From the NCBI RefSeq assembly GCF_900316895.1, contig NZ_ONER01000012.1:1-55091 (forward strand): 55,091 nucleotides of DNA, written 5' to 3'. The position numbers and the translations under genes were made by a program. The notes below the pieces were generated by a model, which was not told the origin of the DNA, ran no database searches, and saw only the letters and a list, made by a program, of their open reading frames with translations. How positions within the stretch are numbered: position 1 is the first letter of the stretch; each line of letters begins with the position of its first letter. Positions 1-8,473 of this stretch are shown here, one piece after another. Source of the stretch: an uncultured Methanobrevibacter sp. (GTDB lineage: Archaea; Methanobacteriota; Methanobacteria; Methanobacteriales; Methanobacteriaceae).

Positions 1-713
1 ATTGAAGAATAAGGGCCACCAAATAAAATAGCAATACTTTTACATTCATCTACTTTATGTTTTAATTCATCAAAAATAGAATCAATATAATCTCCATATC
101 TTGTAGTTTCAACAACAAGATCAGGTTTAATTAATTTTAAGCTATTTTTAAGACTCTTATTAGAGGAGATAACATTGTATCCCCAGTAAACGTCATCTGG
201 TTTATCAGGTGTGACTATTACTTCTTTCTTAGCAATTTTAGTAATCTTAAAGTCAAAAATCTTTTTGACAGTAAGTTGCTCTTTACAGAATGCAAGTTTA
301 TCCATACCTATATCAACAAAAGTTCCTTTCTTATTTCTTTTAACAGTGAAACCTTGTCTATAATCCCCCACGTCTGGTTGATTATTAACAGGATGATGAG
401 GAGTCCTAAGCGGCGGAAGGATACCTACATGCCTAAGTTCAGGTTTTATAGGAATAGCTTGTTTCCTCAAATATTGAGGTGTATTCATATAATTTAAAAC
501 TTCAGCAATAAAAGCTCCATCCTCTTTCCCATCTTCGTTTTTATCATGACTATCATTATAGATAACCACATTATCTGCTTTAAAAATAGCTAAAGCTCTT
601 GCTATAATTCCCACTTTATAAGTACGAATTTTAAGATCTTTAGACTCAGAAAGAAATGAGTTTGGAATAAATATAGATAGCTCATCTTTATACATTAGTA
701 ATACATTTGGCAT
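1..713 (-). CDS. SPOUT-class RNA methyltransferase (MTH1/C9orf114 type), 3' end outside the window
   Basis: Reading the minus strand from the ATG at 713 gives an open frame to the window edge (237 codons, no stop), so the C-terminus is missing. It begins MPNVLLMYKDELSIFIPNSF and contains RTYKVGIIARALAIF and, near the edge, AILFGGPYSS, the glycine-rich stretch of the trefoil-knot SAM site in this family. The archaeal MTH1 family is a SPOUT methyltransferase with an inserted OB-like domain, presumed to act on RNA; the eukaryotic homologue is C9orf114/SPOUT1. In Methanothermobacter the next gene is rpl3, so the ribosomal protein operon probably lies left of position 1 (inference). Family assignment is fairly sure; the target RNA is unknown. 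Confidence 0.75.
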   Translation of the reverse strand, partial: MPNVLLMYKDELSIFIPNSFLSESKDLKIRTYKVGIIARALAIFKADNVVIYNDSHDKNEDGKEDGAFIAEVLNYMNTPQYLRKQAIPIKPELRHVGILPPLRTPHHPVNNQPDVGDYRQGFTVKRNKKGTFVDIGMDKLAFCKEQLTVKKIFDFKITKIAKKEVIVTPDKPDDVYWGYNVISSNKSLKNSLKLIKPDLVVETTRYGDYIDSIFDELKHKVDECKSIAILFGGPYSS

Positions 714-925
714 GTAAACTATATAAAGATTACCCTACATTTATATAGCTATCACTAAATAGACTTACACATTTACAAAATATTATATCAATTATAATAT
801 CTGTAGCTTCTTATATGCTACCAACTTTTTTATACTCAGAGAATATATTAATATAAAATATGTACTATCCACTATATAAAGGTATTGTTTTTTTGTAAAA
901 AAATAAGAATTTTTGAAAATAAAAA
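714..925. other. AT-rich intergenic region with promoter-like sequences
   Basis: No gene seen. The minus-strand gene ending at 1 needs its promoter here. TATA-like stretches occur at about 718-727, 740-747 and 872-881. A small inverted repeat (GTAGC...GCTAC) lies near 802-818. No RNA gene is recognisable. Confidence 0.4.
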
Positions 926-1558
926 TTATTTTAAAATTGCCCGTATAACAATAACATCAACATTTTGCTTTTCTTTTGTATGAAAATCATAAATTTTTGG
1001 AATAGGAAAGTTATACCTAAAAATATGAGTAATTTCCAGCCCGTTATCTTCATAATATCCGATTAAAAAATCCTGTGTGGATGCCATATGAAATGAATAT
1101 AAAACATCTGGATTCAAATCGATGGCCTTTTGAACAAATTTCAAATCCTGACCTGACTTTGCATTTCTTTGAGATCCGAATGGAGGGTTTTGAAATACAG
1201 TATCTGCATTGGACTCATGATTAAATTCATCAATGTCACTGACAATGAAATCTGCGTTGTCGACTTTTAATTTATCCTTAACATCCATTGCCAAACTAAT
1301 GGAATCCTCATCAACATCTACACCAATTGATGAAGAGGCACCCATCAATGCGGAAGCGATTGCAAAGACACCTGTTCCACAACCCAAATCAATAACATCC
1401 CTGTCTTCAATATCCCCAAGGGCAAATGCATTCCACACTAAATCAGAAGCAATAACTGCCGGAGTGGTATACTGTTCAAGACCAACCTTAGGTTTTGGGT
1501 GGTTTGGAATTGATTGGAGTTTCATTTCCAAATGTTTTTTACGAGTAATTTTTTTCAT
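926..1558 (-). CDS. METTL5-like class I SAM-dependent RNA methyltransferase
   Basis: The 210-residue protein has a Rossmann methyltransferase core: SAM motif I DLGCGTGVFAIASA near residues 58-71, an acidic GVDVDEDS after beta 2, and the catalytic NPPFGSQRNAKSGQD. NPPF is typical of N6-adenine methyltransferases, and this exact arrangement is found in METTL5 and its archaeal relatives. Human METTL5 makes m6A in 18S rRNA, so 16S rRNA is the likely substrate here (inference). The N-terminus KKITRKKHLEMKLQ is basic, as in the family. The gene is divergent from pycA, with 68 bp between the starts that must hold both promoters. Length is normal for the family. Confidence 0.8.
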   Translation of the reverse strand: MKKITRKKHLEMKLQSIPNHPKPKVGLEQYTTPAVIASDLVWNAFALGDIEDRDVIDLGCGTGVFAIASALMGASSSIGVDVDEDSISLAMDVKDKLKVDNADFIVSDIDEFNHESNADTVFQNPPFGSQRNAKSGQDLKFVQKAIDLNPDVLYSFHMASTQDFLIGYYEDNGLEITHIFRYNFPIPKIYDFHTKEKQNVDVIVIRAILK

Positions 1559-1626
1559 TAATCAAATATTTAATATATCATGTAATATATAATTATATAT
1601 TAATGAAAAAATTCAGAGGTTTTTAA

Positions 1627-3117
1627 ATGTTTGAAAAAATATTAATCGCAAATAGAGGAGAAATAGCCATTAGAGTAATGCGTGCTTGTCGTGAACTCGA
1701 CATCAAAAGTGTAGCTATTTACTCTGATGCAGACAAAACATCTCTTTATACAAATTATGCTGATGAAAGCTATCCATTAGGAAATCCTTCACCTGCAAAA
1801 TCATACTTAAATATAGAAAAAATTATGAACATTGCAATTGAATCAGGGGCTGATGCAATACACCCAGGTTACGGATTTTTAGCTGAAAATCCTAAATTCG
1901 GTGAAGAATGTGAAAAAAATGGAATAAAATTAATCGGACCAAGCGGAAAAGTAATCAACAGCATGGGAGATAAAATCACATCAAAAGCTCTCATGAAAAA
2001 AGCTGGAGTTCCAGTCATTGAAGGTACACCTGAAGGCGTAAGCGATATTGAAGAAGCCAAAGAAATTGCTAGCCAAATTGGATATCCTGTTATTGTAAAA
2101 GCTTCCGCCGGTGGTGGTGGAATTGGTATGCGTGCAGTTTATAAAGAAGAGGAACTTGTACAGGCAATCGAATCCACACAATCCGTAGCGTCAACAAATT
2201 TCGGTGATTCAACAGTATTTATTGAAAAGTATCTTGAAAAACCAAGACACATAGAATTCCAAATATTGGCTGACGAACACGGTAACGTAATTCATGTAGG
2301 GGACAGGGAATGTTCCATTCAGAGAAGACACCAAAAGCTCCTTGAAGAAGCCCCTTCACCAATCATGACTGAAGAGTTAAGGGAACAAATGGGTGGAAGC
2401 GCTGTAAAAGCTGCAGAATACATAGGATACAAAAGTGCAGGAACTGTTGAATTCCTATATGACAATGGAGAATATTACTTCCTTGAAATGAACACCCGTA
2501 TTCAAGTAGAACACCCAATTACCGAATTGGTTACCAATACTGATTTGATCAAAGAGCAAATTAAAATTGCAAACGGTGATGAATTAACTTACAGTCAAGA
2601 TGACATAAAAGTAACTGGTCATGCAATCGAATGCCGTATCAATGCAGAAGACCCACTTAACGACTTTTCACCTAACCCCGGTAAAATTACAGGTTACAGA
2701 TCCCCTGGTGGACCAGGTGTACGTTTAGACAGTGGAGTTTATATGAATTATACAATTCCAACATTCTATGATTCAATGATTTCCAAACTAATTACCTATG
2801 GAAGAAACAGAAATGATGCAATTAACAAAATGAAAAGGGCATTAAGCGAATACATCATTTTAGGTGTCAAAACCACAATTCCATTCCATAAAGCTGTCTT
2901 AAGAAATCCTAACTTTATTTCTGGAGACCTGAACACCCATTTCATTGATACCTATAAAGTGGGTATTGAAGAAGAAATGGTCAATGTTATTGCAGAAGAT
3001 TTGGAATATGTAAACAAATTAAAATCCACATTCATGCCTGCTAAAAAAATTGCAGCAATTTCTGCTGCAGTCGGATCTTACTTAACTGATGCAAAACAGC
3101 AAATGGATAAGCAATAA
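1627..3117 (+). CDS. pycA: Pyruvate carboxylase subunit A (biotin carboxylase)
   Basis: A 496-residue biotin carboxylase: N-terminal domain (FEKILIANRGEIAIRVMRAC), central ATP-grasp with the glycine loop KASAGGGGIGMR at about 158-169, and the catalytic EMNTRIQVEHP at about 286-296. It carboxylates biotin on subunit B using ATP and bicarbonate. Methanogens use the two-subunit PycA/PycB enzyme to make oxaloacetate for the incomplete reductive TCA branch. The start is set by GAGG eight bases before the ATG. birA follows after 20 bp on the same strand, as in the known Methanothermobacter pycA-birA pair, which supports pyruvate rather than acetyl-CoA carboxylase. pycB is not in the window. Confidence 0.92.
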   Translation: MFEKILIANRGEIAIRVMRACRELDIKSVAIYSDADKTSLYTNYADESYPLGNPSPAKSYLNIEKIMNIAIESGADAIHPGYGFLAENPKFGEECEKNGIKLIGPSGKVINSMGDKITSKALMKKAGVPVIEGTPEGVSDIEEAKEIASQIGYPVIVKASAGGGGIGMRAVYKEEELVQAIESTQSVASTNFGDSTVFIEKYLEKPRHIEFQILADEHGNVIHVGDRECSIQRRHQKLLEEAPSPIMTEELREQMGGSAVKAAEYIGYKSAGTVEFLYDNGEYYFLEMNTRIQVEHPITELVTNTDLIKEQIKIANGDELTYSQDDIKVTGHAIECRINAEDPLNDFSPNPGKITGYRSPGGPGVRLDSGVYMNYTIPTFYDSMISKLITYGRNRNDAINKMKRALSEYIILGVKTTIPFHKAVLRNPNFISGDLNTHFIDTYKVGIEEEMVNVIAEDLEYVNKLKSTFMPAKKIAAISAAVGSYLTDAKQQMDKQ

Positions 3118-3137
3118 GTTTATACCGGAGATTTCAG

Positions 3138-4046
3138 ATGAAAAATGAAATCCTAAACTTATTGAAAAGAGAAGGCATGATTTCCGAAGAGATTAATGAT
3201 GCAAACATCAATGAGTTTGCAGATTTAATTGAAGAAATCGGCAAGAATGAAACAGAATACATAAAATCCTCTGAAATTTCACAAGATTTGAACACAAAAT
3301 ATGTTGGGAAAAATCTATATGTTTTCAGCGAAGTGAGTTCAACAAACACTATAGCCAAATTCCTGTCCCAAAATGGAATTGGAAACGGCAGTGTTGTTAT
3401 TGCTGAGAAACAAACAGCCGGAAGAGGAAGGTCTGGAAAATCATGGGAATCTCCATTGGGTGGAATATGGTTATCAATCATATTAACCCCTGATGTTGAT
3501 TATTCCAAAATTCCTCTTATTACTTTGGCTACCGGCGTTGCAGTTGCAAAAACTCTTGAAAAAATGGGTGTTGAAAATCCTGAAATAAAATGGCCAAATG
3601 ACATTATGATAAACGGCAAAAAGGTCTGCGGGATTTTAACAGAAGCCATAACTAATTTTAATACCATAGAACATGTCATTATCGGTGTTGGCATTGATGC
3701 CAATTTGAGTATTGAAGATTTCCCTGAAGAATTGCAAAATACAACCACAACTCTTGAAAAGGAAATCGGAAGAGTGAACGAAAATCTTTTAATAAAAACC
3801 TTTTTAGAAGAACTTGAAAAAATCAGCGAATTGTTTAACAGCAAACGCTATGAGGACATATTAAAGGAATGGCGAAAACGTTCTTATACCATCGGCAAAG
3901 TAGTTGAAGTGAAAAAACCATTCAACAGATCCTATGATGCCTATGCAGTAGGCATTTCAAAAGAAGGAGCCTTGATTGTTGAAAAAACAGACGGCACCCT
4001 TGAAAAAGTAATCTCCGGAGAATGCCTAATTAAAAAATTAAACTGA
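3138..4046 (+). CDS. birA: Biotin--protein ligase
   Basis: A 302-residue bifunctional-type biotin ligase. The catalytic domain shows SSTNTIAK, the adenylate-binding GRGRSGKSW at about 95-103, KWPNDIMINGKK at about 151-162 with the active-site lysine, and GVGIDANL. The C-terminal SH3-like part ends ISGECLIKKLN. The N-terminal ~60 residues are a short helical region, possibly a degenerate winged helix. It attaches biotin to PycB; only one biotin enzyme is evident here. A GGAG site precedes the ATG and the gene follows pycA by 20 bp, so the two are probably co-transcribed. A perfect hairpin begins at the stop codon. Confidence 0.9.
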   Translation: MKNEILNLLKREGMISEEINDANINEFADLIEEIGKNETEYIKSSEISQDLNTKYVGKNLYVFSEVSSTNTIAKFLSQNGIGNGSVVIAEKQTAGRGRSGKSWESPLGGIWLSIILTPDVDYSKIPLITLATGVAVAKTLEKMGVENPEIKWPNDIMINGKKVCGILTEAITNFNTIEHVIIGVGIDANLSIEDFPEELQNTTTTLEKEIGRVNENLLIKTFLEELEKISELFNSKRYEDILKEWRKRSYTIGKVVEVKKPFNRSYDAYAVGISKEGALIVEKTDGTLEKVISGECLIKKLN

Positions 4047-4069
4047 ATGTTATACTGACGTATAACATT
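4046..4069. terminator. Perfect 10-bp hairpin between convergent genes
   Basis: AATGTTATAC, loop TGAC, GTATAACATT, followed on the plus strand by TTTTCT. It starts at the last base of birA and lies in the 35-bp gap between birA and the convergent PLP-enzyme gene, so it may end transcription in both directions. Confidence 0.65.
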
Positions 4070-4081
4070 TTCTATCACCAA

Positions 4082-5233
4082 TTATGAAAAAACTATTTTT
4101 TTGCACTCATCTTCATTTGGAACGACATTTACCAATTTATCAAATGAAGAATTGATTTTTTGAGATAAATCCTCTAAATCCAGGTTAAATGCGTCAGCAG
4201 TTGACAAATCAAATCTTATTGTAGCTGATGCACCAGGCATTCCAACAGCAGGAATTGTAATTATTCCATAATCTTTTAGTAAAATCAGTGAAAATACAAA
4301 TGCCAAATCATTATCTGATAAATCATGGGAGACATCAATTTCCCTGGCCAAATCTTCAGGAGTAATCATGACTCCAGTTGGAGTTTTTTGAATATGGCTG
4401 AAGCTTTTTTCCAACAAATCAAATAATTGATCTTTTCTTTCAAAACTTTTAACAAGATTCTCGCCATTGAAGTTTTTAATTCCGTTCAGCATGGCAAGCA
4501 CTGCAGGCGGTTGGGCTTCAAGACCAAATTGATGAACTTTAACTTTGATTTCATCAATTAATTCCTTTCGGCCAGCCATTAATCCTCCTCTTGGACCTGG
4601 CATTAATTTATCAGTGCTTGTAATTGCAATATCTGCACCCAAATCACATGCCTTTGCTTGATTAAATACAACTGTCCTGAGCCTTGCTCCAGAGGCATCA
4701 TCAACCATTACAGGAATGTCCCTTTCATGAGCCATTTCAATAACTTTTTTAAATTCGCCTTCATCGATTACCTTATGATCCATTGTAGAACCGGTAATTA
4801 CAACCAATGAAGTATTATCAGGTATTGTGAAATCCTCAAAAACATCAGTTTCAAAGTAGTTTGCCCCGACTAAACTGCAACTACGAGGTATTGACGGATG
4901 GGCAGGCAACTTTGCAAGATAATGAACAACATTGGAATCCTTTCCAACCAATGCCAAGATAGTGGCCAGGATCCCTGAAGAGGTCCTATTTAATGGAAGA
5001 ACCTTTTCACCACCCATATGTTCAATTCCAACCTCCTGAAGGGCATCTTCAAAAATAGCTGGGCCAACATAAGTTTCCAAAAGACTTAACTCTGAAGGAC
5101 TTGCAATAAATCCGCCAGACAGCCCAGTTAAGTCAAATAAAAATTCGCGCCCCTTATTTTCAACTATATCCTTAATAATTGACAGGGCACTTTCTCTTTT
5201 TTTAACTTCATCTAAAGAATTATTAATTATCAT
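4082..5233 (-). CDS. PLP-dependent enzyme of the MJ0158 (SelA-like) family
   Basis: A 383-residue fold type I PLP enzyme. Visible hallmarks: LNRTSSGILATILAL (cofactor phosphate region), PVMVDDASGARLR with the aspartate that pairs with the pyridine nitrogen, and TSTDKLMPGPRGG, where the lysine near residue 208 should form the Schiff base. It resembles bacterial selenocysteine synthase SelA. The archaeal MJ0158 family was once proposed as Sec synthase, but archaea use SepSecS; its real substrate is not settled. It directly follows the 109-residue gene (TAG then ATG, no spacer), so the two are probably translationally coupled. No tRNA-Sec or SepSecS gene was seen in this window. Confidence 0.75.
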   Translation of the reverse strand: MIINNSLDEVKKRESALSIIKDIVENKGREFLFDLTGLSGGFIASPSELSLLETYVGPAIFEDALQEVGIEHMGGEKVLPLNRTSSGILATILALVGKDSNVVHYLAKLPAHPSIPRSCSLVGANYFETDVFEDFTIPDNTSLVVITGSTMDHKVIDEGEFKKVIEMAHERDIPVMVDDASGARLRTVVFNQAKACDLGADIAITSTDKLMPGPRGGLMAGRKELIDEIKVKVHQFGLEAQPPAVLAMLNGIKNFNGENLVKSFERKDQLFDLLEKSFSHIQKTPTGVMITPEDLAREIDVSHDLSDNDLAFVFSLILLKDYGIITIPAVGMPGASATIRFDLSTADAFNLDLEDLSQKINSSFDKLVNVVPNEDECKKIVFS

Positions 5234-5563
5234 CTAATCAGAGTCGTCTAATTGTAATTTATAGTCTTCAAAGAACTCGATTATAGATTTTAATTGTTTT
5301 TCATTAATATCAATAGATGTATATTCCTCATCTTCAGGAATTTGATAATAATATTCAGCGAATAAAACTTTACCTTCAGGGCTTGTAAAAATAGTTATTC
5401 CGTCAGTAAGCTTATCCGGATTCTTGTTTTGGAATTCGATTTCAAAAGAAGTTCCGAATTTTTGAGAAAACTTCTCTTTTTCTTCAGGCTCCCTATTACC
5501 TTTCCTAATTTTTGCCATTCTAGATTTGAATTTTTTTTCTGCAACTTCATCAATATCAGCCAT
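5234..5563 (-). CDS. Small acidic protein of unknown function, coupled to the PLP enzyme
   Basis: A 109-residue protein I do not recognise. It starts MADIDEVAEKKFKSRMAKIR (basic helix), then a mixed region with SFEIEFQNKNPDKLTDGI and VLFAEYYYQIPEDEEYTSID, and ends LQLDDSD. No cysteines, signal peptide or membrane segment. Its TAG stop is immediately followed by the ATG of the PLP enzyme, which suggests a shared operon and possibly a shared function. GAGG lies just before the ATG. A promoter should lie in the 99-bp gap to fumB. Confidence 0.7.
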   Translation of the reverse strand: MADIDEVAEKKFKSRMAKIRKGNREPEEKEKFSQKFGTSFEIEFQNKNPDKLTDGITIFTSPEGKVLFAEYYYQIPEDEEYTSIDINEKQLKSIIEFFEDYKLQLDDSD

Positions 5564-5662
5564 AAATACACTTCCTCTTAATTTATATCAAATTATAAAA
5601 TAATAATAATTTAAAATATACTATAAACTAATCTCATATATAAGTATTATTATTCAAAATTT

Positions 5663-6184
5663 TCAATCATATAAACTATTTCCATGACTATCCATAGCAA
5701 CTATAAGAGGTCCAAAATCCTTGACCTTTAAATTCCACATGGCTTCTGGCATTCCCAAGTCAAGCCAGTCCACACTTTCGATTTTTTCAACAGCATCAAC
5801 ATATAATGCTGCACATCCTCCAGTTGCCACAACATATAATGCATTATTACGAATTAAAGCTTCACGAACGGTGTCATCCATTCCACCTTTACCAATGACG
5901 ATTTTAGGACCCATATCCAAAACATCACTCTGATAAGGGTTCATCCTCATTGAAGTAGTCGGACCAATGGCAACCATCTGATAATCATCATCTTTTTTAG
6001 TTATTATCGGCCCTGCATGGAAAAGCACAGCTCCTTCAATATCTAATGGAGCACCCTGTTCAATAAGGCGTTTATGTGCCTGATCCCTTGCAGTTAAAAT
6101 ATTACCTGTCAAATAGACTACATCACCAGCTTTTATCTCATCTAAATTTTCATCTTTGATTGGGACATTCAATCTTTTTTCCAT
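5663..6184 (-). CDS. fumB: Fumarate hydratase, beta subunit (class I, Fe-S type)
   Basis: A 173-residue protein matching the C-terminal domain of class I fumarases and the L(+)-tartrate dehydratase beta subunit: GDVVYLTGNILTARDQAHKR at about 21-40, HAGPI, GPTTSMRMNPY, GKGGM and GGCAALYVDAV. It converts fumarate and malate together with the alpha subunit, which holds most of the 4Fe-4S ligands; alpha is not in this window, as is common in archaea. It fits with PycA in the reductive branch to 2-oxoglutarate. GGGTGG precedes the ATG by 5 bases. The start lies 116 bp from the divergent DUF2070 gene. Confidence 0.85.
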   Translation of the reverse strand: MEKRLNVPIKDENLDEIKAGDVVYLTGNILTARDQAHKRLIEQGAPLDIEGAVLFHAGPIITKKDDDYQMVAIGPTTSMRMNPYQSDVLDMGPKIVIGKGGMDDTVREALIRNNALYVVATGGCAALYVDAVEKIESVDWLDLGMPEAMWNLKVKDFGPLIVAMDSHGNSLYD

Positions 6185-6300
6185 ATATCCACCCTATAAA
6201 TTAATAATAATCTTTTTATTAAAAAAGTAATATACTTATAACTATATAAAATTTTTAGATTAAATAAATTTAATGGCTAAAGATAACCTCGAGGAAAAAT

Positions 6301-8121
6301 ATGTCAAGTATGAGTAGTGTTGCGGGTCTGTCAAAATTTATAACAACCCTGCCAGAAACAAAATATTCCATAATGGGAATGGCAATAATAAGTTTTCTGA
6401 TTGGTAGTGCTTTTTACATTATTGATTTGTCACCGGGAATGGGAATCATTCAAGATTTCATTTATGGAGGATTATTCGGCTTTGTAGTTCTTGGTGTTAG
6501 TTCAATTATGAGTGGAGCCCTAAATCAGCAAGTTATAAGTAGCCTTCATGGAATCAACTTGAAAATAAAGCATTCCATGTTTTTATCAGGATTATCAATG
6601 ACCATATTAGGAATATTTGTGCTTTTGGGATGCATAGTTTCCAGATTAATCAATGTGGACATATTTGTAAATTCAATGATATTCGCCTGTGTTCTGGTAT
6701 ACGGTTTCAACACATTGGTATTCTGGGCAACATCCAAAGTCCGATTTTCCGTAGCGGCAATAACAGGATTCATTCAACCTGTGCTCATCATAGCAATGTA
6801 CATATCAATTTCATTCCTGTTTATAGATACAAGTTTTATGGGACCTGTGATATTCCAGATCATCCTTAAAGCATTTGTTGCATCAATAATATTTGTTATA
6901 GCAATCTATGCTTTCATTACCATTATCGCTTCCCCATTCAAGAAAAATCTGGGAATTGGAGTATTGGATTTATTAAGCCTATTCATTGCCCATATGAATG
7001 AAGGATCCAACTCCCTTGAGGGACTGTTTGAAAATATGAGTGAAGCTATTGACACTATTGTTTCATTCGTCAGTTTCAAAACCGAAAATGGAATTAAAGC
7101 ATTGTTTATCTCACCATCAGTACATCCTGGACCTTTAGGAGATTTGGGCGGGTCAAATATGCCTACATTACTTGCAAATAAATTCGATTGCTTTACAATG
7201 GTTGCACATGGTCCTTCAACTCATGACTTTAACCCTATTGCCGTGCGTGAAATCGATAAGATAGAAAACTCCATAAGAAAGGGCCTGGAAAGAGTTGAGT
7301 ACTCTGAAAATGCAAGCAAGTTTGTAAGGTATAACTGTGAAAAGGCAAACATTGGAGTTCAATTCTTCAACGAGGGAATGGTGATATTATCTACTTTTGC
7401 TCCTGAAGCCGTTGACGATATTGAATTCGGTGTCGGACTGACAATGATGGCACAAAGCAGAAACCATTGTAACGTTAAAGATTCCGTGATTGTCGACTGC
7501 CACAACTCATTTACTGCTGAAAGCGGTGAAGTGCTTCCTGGAAATGCGGAAGTGTTCCAGTTAATTGATGTTATTGATTCAATTGATCCTGAACAAGAAA
7601 AATACGACATTAAAATAGGATGCCATGAGGACAACATGGATGACCTTGATAAAAATGATGGTGTCGGTGAAAGCGGAATAAAGACAATGATTGTTGAAGT
7701 CGCAAATCAAAGAACCGCTTATGTACTATTTGATGCAAACAATATGGAAATCGGATTCAGACAGGAAATCATTGACGCTGTAAGTGATTTGGAGATAGAC
7801 GAGATTGAAGTGATGACAACTGACACTCATACAGTAAATACCATTTCAAGAGGATATAATCCTATAGGAATTGTAAAAAGAGCTGAAATTATAGAATATG
7901 CTAGGGCCAGCATAATTGAAGCAATTAAAGATTTAGAAAAAGTTGAAGTTGGAACTGGAACCAATAAAATAAAGAATCTTAATACATTCGGCCCTAAAAA
8001 CTCAACAGAGTTGATTTCTACAATCAGTTCAGTAGTGGCCGTGAGCAAGATCATAGCTCCAGTTTTACTTATAACATCATTATTTATCGCATTTATATGG
8101 ATTTTCTTTGGTGGTTTATAA
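6301..8121 (+). CDS. DUF2070 multi-spanning membrane protein
   Basis: A 606-residue protein: about six or seven hydrophobic segments in residues 20-215, a large soluble domain of about 365 residues, and one more membrane segment near 582-604. The soluble part has the DUF2070 hallmark SPSVHPGPLGDLGGSNMP followed by HGPSTHDFNP, VDCHNSF and TTDTHTVNTISRGYNPIG. These conserved His, Asp and Cys residues look like a metal or catalytic site, but no activity is known to me. The start is fixed by GAGG seven bases before the ATG. It is common in archaea. It overlaps the small convergent membrane gene by 6 bp. Confidence 0.8.
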   Translation: MSSMSSVAGLSKFITTLPETKYSIMGMAIISFLIGSAFYIIDLSPGMGIIQDFIYGGLFGFVVLGVSSIMSGALNQQVISSLHGINLKIKHSMFLSGLSMTILGIFVLLGCIVSRLINVDIFVNSMIFACVLVYGFNTLVFWATSKVRFSVAAITGFIQPVLIIAMYISISFLFIDTSFMGPVIFQIILKAFVASIIFVIAIYAFITIIASPFKKNLGIGVLDLLSLFIAHMNEGSNSLEGLFENMSEAIDTIVSFVSFKTENGIKALFISPSVHPGPLGDLGGSNMPTLLANKFDCFTMVAHGPSTHDFNPIAVREIDKIENSIRKGLERVEYSENASKFVRYNCEKANIGVQFFNEGMVILSTFAPEAVDDIEFGVGLTMMAQSRNHCNVKDSVIVDCHNSFTAESGEVLPGNAEVFQLIDVIDSIDPEQEKYDIKIGCHEDNMDDLDKNDGVGESGIKTMIVEVANQRTAYVLFDANNMEIGFRQEIIDAVSDLEIDEIEVMTTDTHTVNTISRGYNPIGIVKRAEIIEYARASIIEAIKDLEKVEVGTGTNKIKNLNTFGPKNSTELISTISSVVAVSKIIAPVLLITSLFIAFIWIFFGGL

Positions 8122-8388
8122 ATACAATACAAATAAAGTGAATGCAATAACCCATGTAAAGTAGAAAGGAGCTATTCCATCCCATAACCACTGACTAAAT
8201 CCAGAGATTTCATCTCCTGCGATTTTTTGAGAAAATTGGCCAATGAAATATAATATTATTACAGCAATGAAAAACGCAAATACGTCATTTTTAAATCCGA
8301 ACCAACCAAGTGTAAGTCCGGTTGAAAGTAAAGCTGCAACAAGGCCTGCAACAATATGAATACTTGTAACTTTAACAGTAGCGTCCAT
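8116..8388 (-). CDS. Small three-helix membrane protein (possibly archaeal EMC6-like)
   Basis: A 90-residue protein with three predicted membrane segments at about 9-28, 33-51 and 70-89, with almost no tail after the last. A conserved-looking loop GFSQWLWDGIAP lies between segments 2 and 3. Size and topology resemble the archaeal EMC6-like family of membrane insertase components, but I cannot confirm that by eye. GGAGG precedes the ATG. Its promoter region (8389-8473) is shared with the divergent rqcH gene. Confidence 0.6.
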   Translation of the reverse strand: MDATVKVTSIHIVAGLVAALLSTGLTLGWFGFKNDVFAFFIAVIILYFIGQFSQKIAGDEISGFSQWLWDGIAPFYFTWVIAFTLFVLYL

Positions 8389-8473
8389 TTATATCCTCCA
8401 TTAAATTAAATATATTAATATAATTTTAGTGATTATAATATATTAAGGTATTGATTAAAAAAGGTGTTTGATA

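Noticed and set aside
6271..6315. 14-codon upstream ORF before the DUF2070 gene
   Set aside because: Too short to support, no RBS, and it overlaps the DUF2070 start.
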